Of a stretch of 64,000 nt of DNA, positions 1-8,329 are shown in pieces. The DNA comes from JACTOJ01 sp032335695 (GTDB lineage Bacteria; Bacillota; Clostridia; Clostridiales; Clostridiaceae): assembly GCF_032335695.1 (NCBI RefSeq), contig NZ_JACTOJ010000019.1, forward strand, positions 1-64,000. Reading direction: 5' to 3'. Within the stretch, counting starts at the first letter, position 1; every line of letters starts with the position of its first letter. The notes beneath the pieces were generated by a model that made no database searches, was not told where the DNA came from, and was given only the letters and a program-made list of their open reading frames with translations. The position numbers and the translations under genes were made by a program.

Positions 1-111
1 AAATTGGTAGCCAATTATAACAAAGCAGCCCTTAGAGTTTCTTACATGGGTTCTGAAAGAAACCATGCTAGACGAAAAACGCCTTTATCAACATCCTTTT
101 AAAACATAGCC
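1..111 (+). repeat. Family A repeat, right part (cut by window edge)
   Basis: The right-hand 111 bases of the family A element, ending in the terminal inverted repeat TTTTAAAACATAGCC. All 111 bases match the right end of the copy that ends at 13909. The left part lies outside the window. Same orientation as the copies at 13674 and 48014. Confidence 0.9.
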
Positions 112-187
112 ATTTTTTATTATTAGTTCGTAGTTTAAGAAAATTGTGAATCAATTTAATAAAATAAGGTTTATCAGTTTTTTTACA

Positions 188-832
188 TTAATAAATCTTG
201 CGGCCTTCTATAATATGAATGTCTGTAGGTGGGGCTATGTGATAAGAAAAATGAATGTTATGAAATTTCCATATGTCATTTTTATTTACAAGAATCGCAG
301 AAAATCTTACTGGTCTAACAACTTCTTCACCAAGATTTCCTTCATACAAACAATTAGAAACGGACTTTAATATATGTACAAGTTTATCCTTTGATTCTAA
401 TTCATAATCTAAATTTTCTCTTATTTTTTTAACACAATTGTCATACTTTTTATCTAATTTTAATTTCTTCTTTAATACTCCTTCTGTTGTTACCCACGCT
501 ACATCACCATATGATGATACTATCGCTCCATCAATATCAATAATGAAATCTCCCCAATATACCCAATCTATTTCAATTAATTCACTAATTTCTTTATTTC
601 CCAAGCACCATTCACCATCTCCAGTTCCAACTATCAATGTATCATTATCATCCCAAAAAAGTTCCTCCACAAAACTATCTTTTAAGTTAATATCCCTTTT
701 TGAGTATCCATTTTGAAATTTTTTTAATACATTCCTTACACTATACTGCACTTCCTCATTTGCATTCCCCTTGCCAAAATTTCTTCTATCTCCATTACAA
801 CCATTCACTTTTTTTATCCTCATTTCTTTCAC
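188..832 (-). CDS. SnoaL-like / nuclear transport factor 2 family protein
   Basis: A protein of up to 214 residues that looks like a SnoaL_3/DUF4440-type NTF2 fold. A helical start (around residues 30-50) is followed by alternating short strands with WVYWGDF and GDVAWVTTEG, and a C-terminal WKFHNIHFSY strand typical of this family. Members are small binding or isomerase-like proteins; no substrate can be told from the sequence. The first in-frame start is GTG; an ATG three codons later (823) is as likely, and neither has a good ribosome binding site. The gene stands alone and is flanked by a 14-base direct repeat (122-135 and 856-869). Function unknown; family fairly sure. Confidence 0.65.
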   Translation of the reverse strand: MKEMRIKKVNGCNGDRRNFGKGNANEEVQYSVRNVLKKFQNGYSKRDINLKDSFVEELFWDDNDTLIVGTGDGEWCLGNKEISELIEIDWVYWGDFIIDIDGAIVSSYGDVAWVTTEGVLKKKLKLDKKYDNCVKKIRENLDYELESKDKLVHILKSVSNCLYEGNLGEEVVRPVRFSAILVNKNDIWKFHNIHFSYHIAPPTDIHIIEGRKIY

Positions 833-925
833 TAAATTATAAAATTAAAATTTTAATTAGTTCGTAGTTATCTACAATTTTCACTTAAACATGATACTTT
901 TTCGCAATCACATTCCATAAAGTTA

Positions 926-1486
926 TTATGCAAAAGAATAAGTATCATCAGCTTTCCCTATTTCATAATGACACTCAATTATTTCACCAGGTGCAATTTC
1001 TTCTTCAGATGCCAATGCATTTATAACCATTCCATGACATACCATGATCACTTTATTGTAATGGGCATATTTATCTGCAGCCTTTTTAACCCTATTTCTC
1101 AATGAGTTTAAATCTTCCCATTTTCTTTCTTCTCCATTAGGATATATACCTTTATGGTGGTTAAAATCTCTGTATAACTCTAAGAATTCTTCGAATGCAC
1201 CATATTGAAAAGTTAAATCAGGCATCCATTCATGTAAATCCATTTCTACTGTTATATCAATATTGGTCTTTTGAGAGATGATTGCAGCAGTCTGTAAAGC
1301 TCTTGTATATGGAGAAGATACAATAATGTCTGCACTTTTTAATCTTGAGTCCAATGCTGCTTTATAAGCTTGTGCTATACCTTCTTTTGATAAAGGCGCT
1401 AAATCTCTTCCGTGCCCTATATATCCTCTTTCATCGCAGGGACTATAATCTGGTTGTCCATGCCTAACTAAATAAAATTGTGCCAT
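926..1486 (-). CDS. Histidine phosphatase superfamily protein (phosphoglycerate mutase-like)
   Basis: A 186-residue cytoplasmic protein of the histidine phosphatase superfamily. The N-terminal LVRHG motif (R8, H9, G10) carries the phospho-accepting histidine. SSPYTRALQT near residue 60 provides the second arginine, and CHG at 150-152 carries the second catalytic histidine. The length fits the small branch-1 phosphatases related to CobC and GpmB; the substrate cannot be inferred. It has a good ribosome binding site (GGAGGG) and stands alone. A second, divergent family member lies at 25317-25886. Confidence 0.9.
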   Translation of the reverse strand: MAQFYLVRHGQPDYSPCDERGYIGHGRDLAPLSKEGIAQAYKAALDSRLKSADIIVSSPYTRALQTAAIISQKTNIDITVEMDLHEWMPDLTFQYGAFEEFLELYRDFNHHKGIYPNGEERKWEDLNSLRNRVKKAADKYAHYNKVIMVCHGMVINALASEEEIAPGEIIECHYEIGKADDTYSFA

Positions 1487-1576
1487 AAAATACCCTCCAT
1501 TTAATTCGTATTTTTGCTGTTGTTGCTTAATTATTTGTAATTATATCATATACATACAAATACTGCCACAAGCCTT

Positions 1577-2630
1577 TTAAAAATCTAATGCATGATATCC
1601 GTCTATCATACTCTCTAAAACTTCAGCAAATAGTTTATGTAACAAATCTGTATTATCTTCTTTATCAGATAGATACTCTATTATGATATCAGAAATTCTC
1701 TTAATCACCGCTGCACCCTTATCAAAAAAAAACTGCTGACTTTGCCCAGTAATCATTTTGGGTTTCATCTCCTAAATATATAAGCAGCTTACTCATTTTA
1801 TCAAATCCACATTTGAATTCAATTAAATCAGGCTCATCAACTCCCTTAATAGCATTTGGAATTGTTGGAACTGTGCCGAAAAATTCTACCATATTAGTTA
1901 GTATTTTATCATACTCTTCTTTGCTAATCTCCTCCTTCCATTTGGGGAGTTCACTGATAAACTTTTCAAACCCTTTATATCCTAGAAAACCTGTCGTTGG
2001 ATTTAAGAATGAATATTTTTTCCTTGCAAGAGCATCTTTGGCAATTTCAATTTTATTTTTTCCTTCAAGCATTCTAATCGTGCATATTGTATTTGCCTTA
2101 CTTAAGCCAGGATAATTACAATTCATAGCATTACATAGCTGAATATATGAGAGCGAGAGGAGCTCTAACCTACCACAATCGTATATATAAATACTTTGTT
2201 TTTGATCATCATATCCAACCATAAGTATATAATGAAAAGGAATATGTTCCTTATGGTACAACTTTTCAAAATATGGCAGGTAAAACATATCTATAGCTCC
2301 CAAAACCACTGGATATCCAGAATCAATTTCTGATTTAGCTTTTATTAATGCTTTTTCAAAATTCTTGTATTCATAATGCTTGTATTCAAAACCAACAATT
2401 GGTGCCAAAAATTTATACATCTTTTTGGTTCGTCCGTCTCCCAAAGCAACCGTCCTCTTTAGCTCAGCTTTTTGAGTTTTTAAATAGCAAAATGAACCAA
2501 AGCTTGATAAAATAAAGAAGTAATTGTTTGGCAAGCATTCCCCTGTTTTATTCATATATATATCCTCTATACCATTCCACACGCATTCGTAATCATCAAA
2601 ATGATGCTTTATATCAATTATTTTTCTCAT
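1577..2630 (-). pseudogene. BtrH-like protein (BtrH N-terminal / DUF4872), frameshifted in a T9 run
   Basis: Two overlapping frames encode one protein of about 350 residues. The first part, from ATG at 2630 (GGAG six bases upstream), shows the BtrH-type cysteine-peptidase-like fold of butirosin-type acyltransferases. It carries a DYECVWNG cysteine near the N-terminus, GYPVVLGAIDMFYLPY, the His of HIPFHYILMVGYDD and the Asp of YIYDCG. At 1724-1732 (nine A on the plus strand) the frame runs into TGA. With one T fewer it continues into the second frame (DKGAAVIKRI to the stop at 1577), which supplies the missing helical C-terminus. It may be a true mutation, a phase-variable homopolymer or a read error. 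It lies directly downstream of a MerR regulator and its operator-promoter. Confidence 0.7.
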
Positions 2631-2671
2631 ATCATGTCTCCTAAAATCTATAATTTTGTTGCAACACAAAT

Positions 2672-2702
2672 ATAATAAACCCTCGTACGATACGAGGGTC
2701 AA
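2672..2702 (-). promoter_or_regulatory. MerR-type promoter/operator with 19-bp spacer
   Basis: Read on the minus strand, TTGACC (2702-2697) and TATTAT (2677-2672) are separated by exactly 19 bp. The spacer region is a near-perfect dyad, ACCCTCGTA-cga-TACGAGGGT (2679-2699). An overlong spacer filled by a dyad starting GACCCT is the typical layout of promoters activated by MerR/BmrR-type regulators. It starts right after the stop of the MerR gene and lies 42 bp upstream of the BtrH-like start codon, so it should drive that gene under MerR control. Confidence 0.8.
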
Positions 2703-2708
2703 TAGCTT

Positions 2709-3518
2709 TTATAGCTTTTTTATAGGATAATAATATTCCGTTATATAATTATTTGAATCGCATTCGTTATTAGGTGAGATAAAATACTTGCGTAATGGTG
2801 CATAACATATTTCATAACCTATACCTTTAATGTATTTATGCACATAGCTGCTGATGTCACCTACTCTACTATAAGTTCCCTTAAATGATACAACCGCAGC
2901 TTCACTTTGGGGCAATTCGTAATACTTTAGCCCTGTTGCTTTTTCTGGTATTTCATCGACTATCCGTAGGACCTCTGTATCTATTATGTTATTTACTAAA
3001 TCAATGCTATGTGTGATAGCATACGAATATTCATTATTTAAAAGTTTTACATTGTTTTCAATACATTTACATTCAAGTTTTTCCCAAAGAATCCCCTCGT
3101 CTTCGAATTTGCTTATATTTGCTCGTAAGCTCACAACTTTCCGCGAAGCAAGAGTAGTTATTTTCACAGAAAAAGCAAAATCACTATTCATTCCAAAATT
3201 ATTAATGATTTGATGCATCCGCTGAATTTGCTGTTCAATATGTTTTTTTTGCTTTTGTTTTTCTAAAATCTTATTTTCAATTAATTCACGTATATCATCA
3301 TCAGAACAATTGCTTATAATTAGTATTTCTTTTAAAGCAAAACCTAGTTCTTTTAGCATTTGGATACGATTAGCTATAATTATCTGACTTTCATTGTAGT
3401 AGCGATAACTATTAACTTCGTCAACATATTCTGGAATTAGCATGCCTATTTTATTATAATTTCTCAGCATATTAATACTAATTCCAGTAAGTGCAGCAAA
3501 TTCACCTATTTTTAACAT
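2709..3518 (-). CDS. MerR family transcriptional regulator with GyrI-like effector domain
   Basis: A 269-residue regulator. Residues 1-70 form a MerR-type winged helix (MLKIGEFAALTGISINMLRN, then SYRYYNESQI), followed by a dimerisation coiled coil (about 80-115). The C-terminal 150 residues look like the GyrI/BmrR drug-binding domain and end with EYYYPIKKL. Such proteins bind hydrophobic or cationic compounds and remodel promoters with 19-bp spacers. Exactly such a promoter sits just after its stop codon, facing the BtrH-like gene, which is therefore the likely target. Ribosome binding site AAGGAG precedes the ATG. Confidence 0.88.
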   Translation of the reverse strand: MLKIGEFAALTGISINMLRNYNKIGMLIPEYVDEVNSYRYYNESQIIIANRIQMLKELGFALKEILIISNCSDDDIRELIENKILEKQKQKKHIEQQIQRMHQIINNFGMNSDFAFSVKITTLASRKVVSLRANISKFEDEGILWEKLECKCIENNVKLLNNEYSYAITHSIDLVNNIIDTEVLRIVDEIPEKATGLKYYELPQSEAAVVSFKGTYSRVGDISSYVHKYIKGIGYEICYAPLRKYFISPNNECDSNNYITEYYYPIKKL

Positions 3519-3590
3519 TTAATAGTTCTCCTTATCTATTCCACCTGCACAAGTTGGAATCTATTACTTGCCTATCTAATCGATTTATGA

Positions 3591-4418
3591 TTAATCCTCA
3601 CCAAAACGACTCGTTTTCTTTAGCACCTCTTTAACTATTTTTGCTATTTGTTCATACTTCGTATTATCAACAAGTCTAAAGTATAAGCTTTTTAAGAAAA
3701 GAGTTACATTAAATTCAATAAATAAATCATCAGGAAGTATACCTGTTTTTTTTATATTTCCAAAGCTTCTGATCCATTCTTCAATTTCTCCTACAGGAAT
3801 TGTATCTCTTTCCAAAACCTCCTTAACTGCCGATATCATACGCTCATCCTCGTTGTTAATATATCCATAGTAATTATTATTAATTTTTTTATGTATTGAA
3901 GCTAATATCTTTTTTAGTTCTTCATATCCTATTATTTCACATTGTGCAAGCTCCATCAAGGCATCAGCACCGTGGGCAGCCCCATGAGCCCAGCTTTTAC
4001 CTTCTACAAAGCCTCTTACATCCTTGTCCTCATTATAAAATTTCAAAACTGTATTAAAAGCCTTTAAAATATCACTATCAGATAAAAGGTTCCTATGCTT
4101 ATAGATTATACAAGCAGCTACTTCAACGGAAAAAGCTCTGCCAAAAACCGTATCATTTATTTCTCCCAATCCATTAAAAATATGTTTTTCGTCTAATGCT
4201 ATCACAAATATGTCATGTGCTTCTTCAAATGTTAGGACATCCTTCATTATCCATTCTACAAGAACGTCAAAGAGTAAGTCATTACGCAGCTCACCGTCAA
4301 TATCTCCTATATAATCCATCAACTCTAAGGATAATTTATATGGGTTCACACCCTCTGGTACTGCGTATTTGTTATCTTTTATATTTCTTAATAATGCCTT
4401 TAACGCATTTTTTCCCAT
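3591..4418 (-). CDS. DUF2785 family protein
   Basis: A 275-residue, helix-rich soluble protein that I recognise as DUF2785. The key segment is GKSWAHGAAHGADALMELAQ near residues 145-165, with two conserved histidines, preceded by GRAFSVEVAACIIYKHR. The family has no proven function; its helical repeats suggest a scaffold or an enzyme with a His-rich pocket. It stands alone, with a GGGGTGA ribosome binding site before the ATG and gaps of more than 70 bp on both sides. Confidence 0.8.
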   Translation of the reverse strand: MGKNALKALLRNIKDNKYAVPEGVNPYKLSLELMDYIGDIDGELRNDLLFDVLVEWIMKDVLTFEEAHDIFVIALDEKHIFNGLGEINDTVFGRAFSVEVAACIIYKHRNLLSDSDILKAFNTVLKFYNEDKDVRGFVEGKSWAHGAAHGADALMELAQCEIIGYEELKKILASIHKKINNNYYGYINNEDERMISAVKEVLERDTIPVGEIEEWIRSFGNIKKTGILPDDLFIEFNVTLFLKSLYFRLVDNTKYEQIAKIVKEVLKKTSRFGED

Positions 4419-4556
4419 ATATTTCTTTCACCCCTCTATATTGTTTTGATTTTACTTTTTTTCCCATAGCTTACTATCTCTTTTTTCAAGAGTCTTTACT
4501 ATACATCTTTCACCTTATTATTTCTGCCACTAAAGCAATTTTTCATCGAATACTCT

Positions 4557-5024
4557 CTATTCATAACTTATAAAATGCTCTATATTGTCAGAAATGCTTC
4601 CAATTTTATTTTTAATAAAAGTTGGGTAAATGGTTAATTTCTTCATTTCCTCTATTGAAACCCACTTTAACATTATATTACAGTTATCCTTTTGTGATGT
4701 AAAGCAATCGTCAGGTATATCAAAGTCATTTCTTAATGAAATTAGGTAATAAAAAACAATCCCATGTACATCTCTATTGCCCCATTTCCAAAATGTTTCT
4801 TCAACCCACATAAGACGTTCGCATAAAATATCTGCACCAGTTTCCTCCTTGTATTCTCTGATAAGCGTTTCTTCTGATGTTTCACCAACTTTAACATGTC
4901 CACCTGGTAAAGCATATACATTGTTATCACATTGAACAAGTATTTTATTATTTCTTAATAAGACACCAACGGTTCTAAAAATACAAACAGAATCATCATC
5001 CCTAAAGTGCCAATCTTTATTCAT
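4557..5024 (-). CDS. Nudix hydrolase
   Basis: A 155-residue cytoplasmic Nudix hydrolase that splits nucleoside diphosphates linked to another moiety. A complete Nudix box (GX5EX7REUXEEXGU) runs from G42 to A64, with REYKEETG at its end carrying the metal-binding glutamates. I chose the ATG at 5024 because GGAGGT lies five bases upstream; the longer frame starting at 5066 lacks a ribosome binding site. The aromatic-rich stretch after the box (WVEETFWKWG) fits small ADP-ribose or nucleotide-sugar Nudix enzymes, but the substrate is open. Confidence 0.9.
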   Translation of the reverse strand: MNKDWHFRDDDSVCIFRTVGVLLRNNKILVQCDNNVYALPGGHVKVGETSEETLIREYKEETGADILCERLMWVEETFWKWGNRDVHGIVFYYLISLRNDFDIPDDCFTSQKDNCNIMLKWVSIEEMKKLTIYPTFIKNKIGSISDNIEHFISYE

Positions 5025-5126
5025 TAAATACCTCCAAATATTATATAAATTATCTTTACTTAACAATAATTTACTACTCCGAAGTAATTTTTTTTATTCA
5101 TATACTAGGATTCTGTGTTAATCACT

Positions 5127-6188
5127 TCAATGAATACTTTTATTCAGAAAATCAATCCAAGCTTCACTGCTAAAATTGGTACACCTACCACAGCTTTGAA
5201 GATAAATAATATAATTTTTAAATCTCGAATAATCTATTGCAATTTTTTTATGTTCCATAATGGTCATAATATTGACGGTTTTTTCCACATCATTAGATTT
5301 TATATAACAGTAAAGACACTCCCATATCAAACATTCTTCAGTTTTAGATGCATTTTCTAAATATTCGCCCCATTCATGCCATTCAGCTTCAGATAAATCC
5401 TTTAAATTCTCAATTGGTGGATATGAGGAAAAAGAATAATAATCATTGTTGTATTTAAATCCAAATTTTTCGGCTATTCTACTTGAACCTTTGTTAGAAT
5501 CTACACAAAGCCAATCAATTGTTTCGTACCCCTTGGCAAAACAATCTTTAATGGTTGCAGCAACAACTATTTTTCCAAACCCATTCTTTCTATACCTTTC
5601 ATCTGTATGTATTCCAATTGCAACTTTATTGTCAAAACTACAATCACTCAATGACCAGCTTACAATTACCTTATCATTATGTATAAAATAACCCGTTCCA
5701 TACTTTTGAAACATAGCATAATCACCCCAATTTTCAACCCATTCAAGTAGTTTCTCTGAGTTTTCATAGGAGTTTTGTCTTAATAAGTCTGTATCTACTT
5801 TTTCAATTACAAAACCATCTGACAAAGCCACATAACAATCCGTAAAATCGTCAATAGATAGTATATAGTGTCTTCTTTTATATTTTCTAATGAAGGGATT
5901 CTTATGAATAGTTGGTATTACATCTATCCACTGGCCTGTATCCGGCGTTAGATTGTCCCAAAAATCTAATTTCGAAGATACTTCAGAGTTAAAAATCTCA
6001 TCATTAGAACTACCTGCAATTAAGTTGCATTCACAGGTCTTTATCAGTGTCACTGTTGGATTATCAATGTTGTTTACATATATTTCACCAGGCATAACAC
6101 CATTTATAACAGAAAAAATAGATAATTCATTTTGGGATTTAATTAGATGTGCTATTTTACTAAATTCCTTATTCTTTAATTTAAGCAT
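5127..6188 (-). CDS. GNAT family N-acetyltransferase, long form
   Basis: A 353-residue protein. The middle (about residues 110-260) is a GNAT fold of the GNAT_acetyltran type, with the acetyl-CoA motif HTDERYRKNGFGKIVVAA and the following SNKGSSRIAEKFGF helix. The N-terminal 100 residues are the extra GNAT-like lobe of this subfamily. The C-terminal 90 residues are helical and probably an added protein-binding segment; most family members end near residue 265. The acceptor is unknown. GGAGG ribosome binding site before ATG. One of many GNAT genes in this array. Confidence 0.85.
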   Translation of the reverse strand: MLKLKNKEFSKIAHLIKSQNELSIFSVINGVMPGEIYVNNIDNPTVTLIKTCECNLIAGSSNDEIFNSEVSSKLDFWDNLTPDTGQWIDVIPTIHKNPFIRKYKRRHYILSIDDFTDCYVALSDGFVIEKVDTDLLRQNSYENSEKLLEWVENWGDYAMFQKYGTGYFIHNDKVIVSWSLSDCSFDNKVAIGIHTDERYRKNGFGKIVVAATIKDCFAKGYETIDWLCVDSNKGSSRIAEKFGFKYNNDYYSFSSYPPIENLKDLSEAEWHEWGEYLENASKTEECLIWECLYCYIKSNDVEKTVNIMTIMEHKKIAIDYSRFKNYIIYLQSCGRCTNFSSEAWIDFLNKSIH

Positions 6189-6309
6189 TAAATTCCTCCT
6201 TTATAATGTAAATTATGACTTGTTGCCCTATCCCTTAATTGCTTAAATTTCTGCTTAGCTGTTCCACCGTTAATGAAGAAACTAATGTGAATTAATAATT
6301 TTACACCAC

Positions 6310-7131
6310 TTATTTATAGGTATGTTCTGAAAAACAAGCAATCTCAACGAAACCATTTATTTCATATAATTTTTTCGCACCAGTATTTGATTTCGCAACT
6401 CGAAGCCTTATGTTGTTAACAGATTTATTTATACTCATATTTCTAATGCAATGTGCTAATATATAACTTCCGTAGCCATTATTTTGATATATTGGTCTTA
6501 CAACAATATCAGTAATATAATTTTGCTGGAAAGTATATGCACCTATTAATTCATTATTTGCCCAGAATGAACAGACTTGATTAAGTTTATTCAAAATATT
6601 GAGTTTTTGATTAAATTGTTCTTCATTTACAGCATACCTTTTTGTTTTCCAACCGTTATCTATATTCAACTTTTCATATGCGCTATCAAATAAATCAACA
6701 AATTCCTTTAACATACCGTTCTCAAAGCCATTATCAGTTAAATTACAATCCTTTAATTGCGGCAATTCTTTACCCCTATATTCAAGGTGGTATCCCTCCA
6801 TATCTAATTTAAATCCTAACTCTCTCACTAAATTAATTATTTTAGAATTATTCCCATACACGTTAAAGCATAGCTCTTTTGAATTCATTTTTGAAATGTA
6901 TTCATTGGTTTTATACTTAATTAATTCTAAGACATCTCCTATGTTATCTTCCTTAAGAAAAGAAGCGTAAAAAATGCAACAATCTTTGTTATCAACTTTT
7001 ATAAATACACCTTTGTTATGTAATGTGAATATGGAGTATAATATCTCAACATTTTCAAAGGAATTATATACATACTCCTTTGCATGAGGGGATATATTTT
7101 CTATCAGCTTCAATATTTCTTCTTGTAACAT
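6310..7131 (-). CDS. GNAT family N-acetyltransferase
   Basis: A 273-residue protein whose C-terminal half is a GNAT domain: DIVVRPIYQNNGYGSYILAH provides the acetyl-CoA loop and NTGAKKLYEINGFVEI the final strand-helix. The N-terminal 130 residues are less conserved and probably a second, decayed GNAT-like lobe that forms the substrate pocket. The substrate is unknown. Its only visible promoter is inside the family B repeat: extended -10 TGGTATAAT at 7184-7192, about 50 bp upstream of the ATG. Confidence 0.82.
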   Translation of the reverse strand: MLQEEILKLIENISPHAKEYVYNSFENVEILYSIFTLHNKGVFIKVDNKDCCIFYASFLKEDNIGDVLELIKYKTNEYISKMNSKELCFNVYGNNSKIINLVRELGFKLDMEGYHLEYRGKELPQLKDCNLTDNGFENGMLKEFVDLFDSAYEKLNIDNGWKTKRYAVNEEQFNQKLNILNKLNQVCSFWANNELIGAYTFQQNYITDIVVRPIYQNNGYGSYILAHCIRNMSINKSVNNIRLRVAKSNTGAKKLYEINGFVEIACFSEHTYK

Positions 7132-7170
7132 TATAATAATCCTTCCGCTCCAATTATACTATTTGCAATC

Positions 7171-7240
7171 TAATATAAGGATTATTATACCACATTTAAC
7201 ATGTTATTCTATATATTTTCAATAACTCTTATTTTCTAAA
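7171..7240 (-). repeat. Family B repeat, promoter half (separated from its hairpin half)
   Basis: These bases match the left 70 bp of the intact family B copies at 16621, 25071 and 33155, including the minus-strand TGGTATAAT and the ATATAGAATAACATGTT stretch. The match stops at the stop codon of the FtsX-like gene. The other half of the repeat starts again at 7841, upstream of that gene. Confidence 0.8.
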
Positions 7241-7241
7241 A

Positions 7242-7826
7242 TCAAACTTCACGTTTTAGAACCTTTCTTAAAGCTGTAGTACTTCCTACAGAGCTTATAA
7301 AAGTGCCCACTATTTCAAATTTCCAAAGCATTGTACTTAATATAAAGATAGGCTGTATAGGATTCATTTCTTTTGTAAACCTTATTGCGTTAGAGTAAAT
7401 CAAACTATATGCAAAAAATAGCAATAGATTTCCTATAAAAGCCCCTGTAATTCCTATAACAAATCCTTCAATTATAAATGGCAACCTGACAAACCAGTTG
7501 GTAGCTCCAATAAGCTTCATTATACTTATTTCGCTTCTTCTCAAAAATATATTCATTTTAATTGCATTTGAAATTATGACAGCTCCAATAGGTGGGGTTA
7601 CAATAAAGGTTATAAGTCCCATTAAATTAAAAAAAGCACGCATTCCGGGAATTCCTACAAAAATATATTCGGAATTTTTATCGATAATTAGAAAATATAA
7701 TAAAAATAATCCAAAAATGAAAAGAACTATAGAAACAGTAATTATTGAAAAAATAGTTACCGTAATATTTCGTATTAAGCTTTTTATTGCACTAAAAGAA
7801 AGATATCCCAATGTTTTAATCTTCAT
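7242..7826 (-). CDS. FtsX-like permease protein lacking the extracellular domain
   Basis: A 194-residue membrane protein with four predicted membrane segments. It resembles FtsX, the membrane partner of the ATPase FtsE that controls cell-wall hydrolases. The cytoplasmic coupling sequence (FLRRSEISIMKLIGATNWFVRLPF) and the segment IIEGFVIGITGAFIG are clear FtsX signatures. Normal clostridial FtsX has about 300 residues, with an outer domain of over 100 residues after the first membrane segment; here only about 15 residues remain. There is no ftsE nearby. The start at 7826 has GGTGGAG upstream. The gene sits exactly between two halves of a family B repeat, which suggests insertion or capture. 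It may be a degenerate or repurposed FtsX. Confidence 0.75.
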   Translation of the reverse strand: MKIKTLGYLSFSAIKSLIRNITVTIFSIITVSIVLFIFGLFLLYFLIIDKNSEYIFVGIPGMRAFFNLMGLITFIVTPPIGAVIISNAIKMNIFLRRSEISIMKLIGATNWFVRLPFIIEGFVIGITGAFIGNLLLFFAYSLIYSNAIRFTKEMNPIQPIFILSTMLWKFEIVGTFISSVGSTTALRKVLKREV

Positions 7827-7840
7827 AATCTCCACCCATT

Positions 7841-7910
7841 TATTAGACGTTTACGCAAGACCCATTGCTAGATATTACGGTGTTTATGATTAGCAGCTAC
7901 TATTATTTGT
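7841..7910 (-). repeat. Family B repeat, hairpin half
   Basis: About 70 bp matching the hairpin half of the intact copies: GCAAGAC-CATTGCT-AGATATTACGG-GTTTATGATTA aligns with 16701-16743. It lies just upstream of the FtsX-like gene and directly abuts the truncated toxin frame ending at 7911. Confidence 0.75.
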
Positions 7911-7973
7911 TTACGATTTAATAATATGAGCTAACAATTCTCCTGCACGCTCAGTTAACGTAAGATTATACAT
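7911..7973 (-). pseudogene. Truncated ParE/RelE-like toxin remnant
   Basis: A 20-codon frame starting ATG at 7973, overlapping the stop of the Phd-type antitoxin as toxin genes usually do. It reads MYNLTLTERAGELLAHIIKS and then stops. The start resembles the beta-strand and first helix of RelE/ParE toxins, but everything after about residue 20 is missing. It stops exactly where the family B hairpin half begins, so insertion of the repeat, or a deletion next to it, probably destroyed the toxin. Confidence 0.5.
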
Positions 7974-8226
7974 CATACTTTTCTCTTAATTTTCCAAGAG
8001 GTTGTCTAGCATCCTTTGTTCTTCCTGATTCAATCTGTCTTTCAGAAAGTTCTAATTCACGGTACAGGTTTAACATCTTCATTGTACTCTCATACATTTC
8101 AACGCTCATAATAACCATGTCTCCATATCCATTCTTCGTAACATATATTGGCTCTTCTGCCGCATGAACCATCTCCGATATCTCGGCAGTATTCTTCAAA
8201 TCTTTAATTGGGATAATCTGTGGCAT
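7966..8226 (-). CDS. Phd/YefM family antitoxin
   Basis: An 86-residue DNA-binding antitoxin. MPQIIPIKDLKNTAEISEMV and the segment EEPIYVTKNGYGDMVIMSVEMYE are the classic Phd/YefM fold. The C-terminal tail (from about residue 55) would neutralise a RelE/ParE toxin. AAGGAGG precedes the ATG. Normally it would be followed by an overlapping toxin gene; here only a 20-residue remnant follows, so the antitoxin is orphaned. Confidence 0.88.
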   Translation of the reverse strand: MPQIIPIKDLKNTAEISEMVHAAEEPIYVTKNGYGDMVIMSVEMYESTMKMLNLYRELELSERQIESGRTKDARQPLGKLREKYDV

Positions 8227-8329
8227 AACATCAGCCTCCTTATTTTATGGCTTAATTATACCATAATTACAATTAAATATTTCATAAGTGCAAAGGTAAG
8301 TTCTAGCACCTAGAAATTTATTTTTCAGA

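Noticed and set aside
438..716. Plus-strand open frames lying opposite minus-strand genes (for example 438-716, 15012-15446, 24282-24677, 48372-48695)
   Set aside because: They mirror well-supported genes on the other strand, lack ribosome binding sites and have no recognisable protein pattern.
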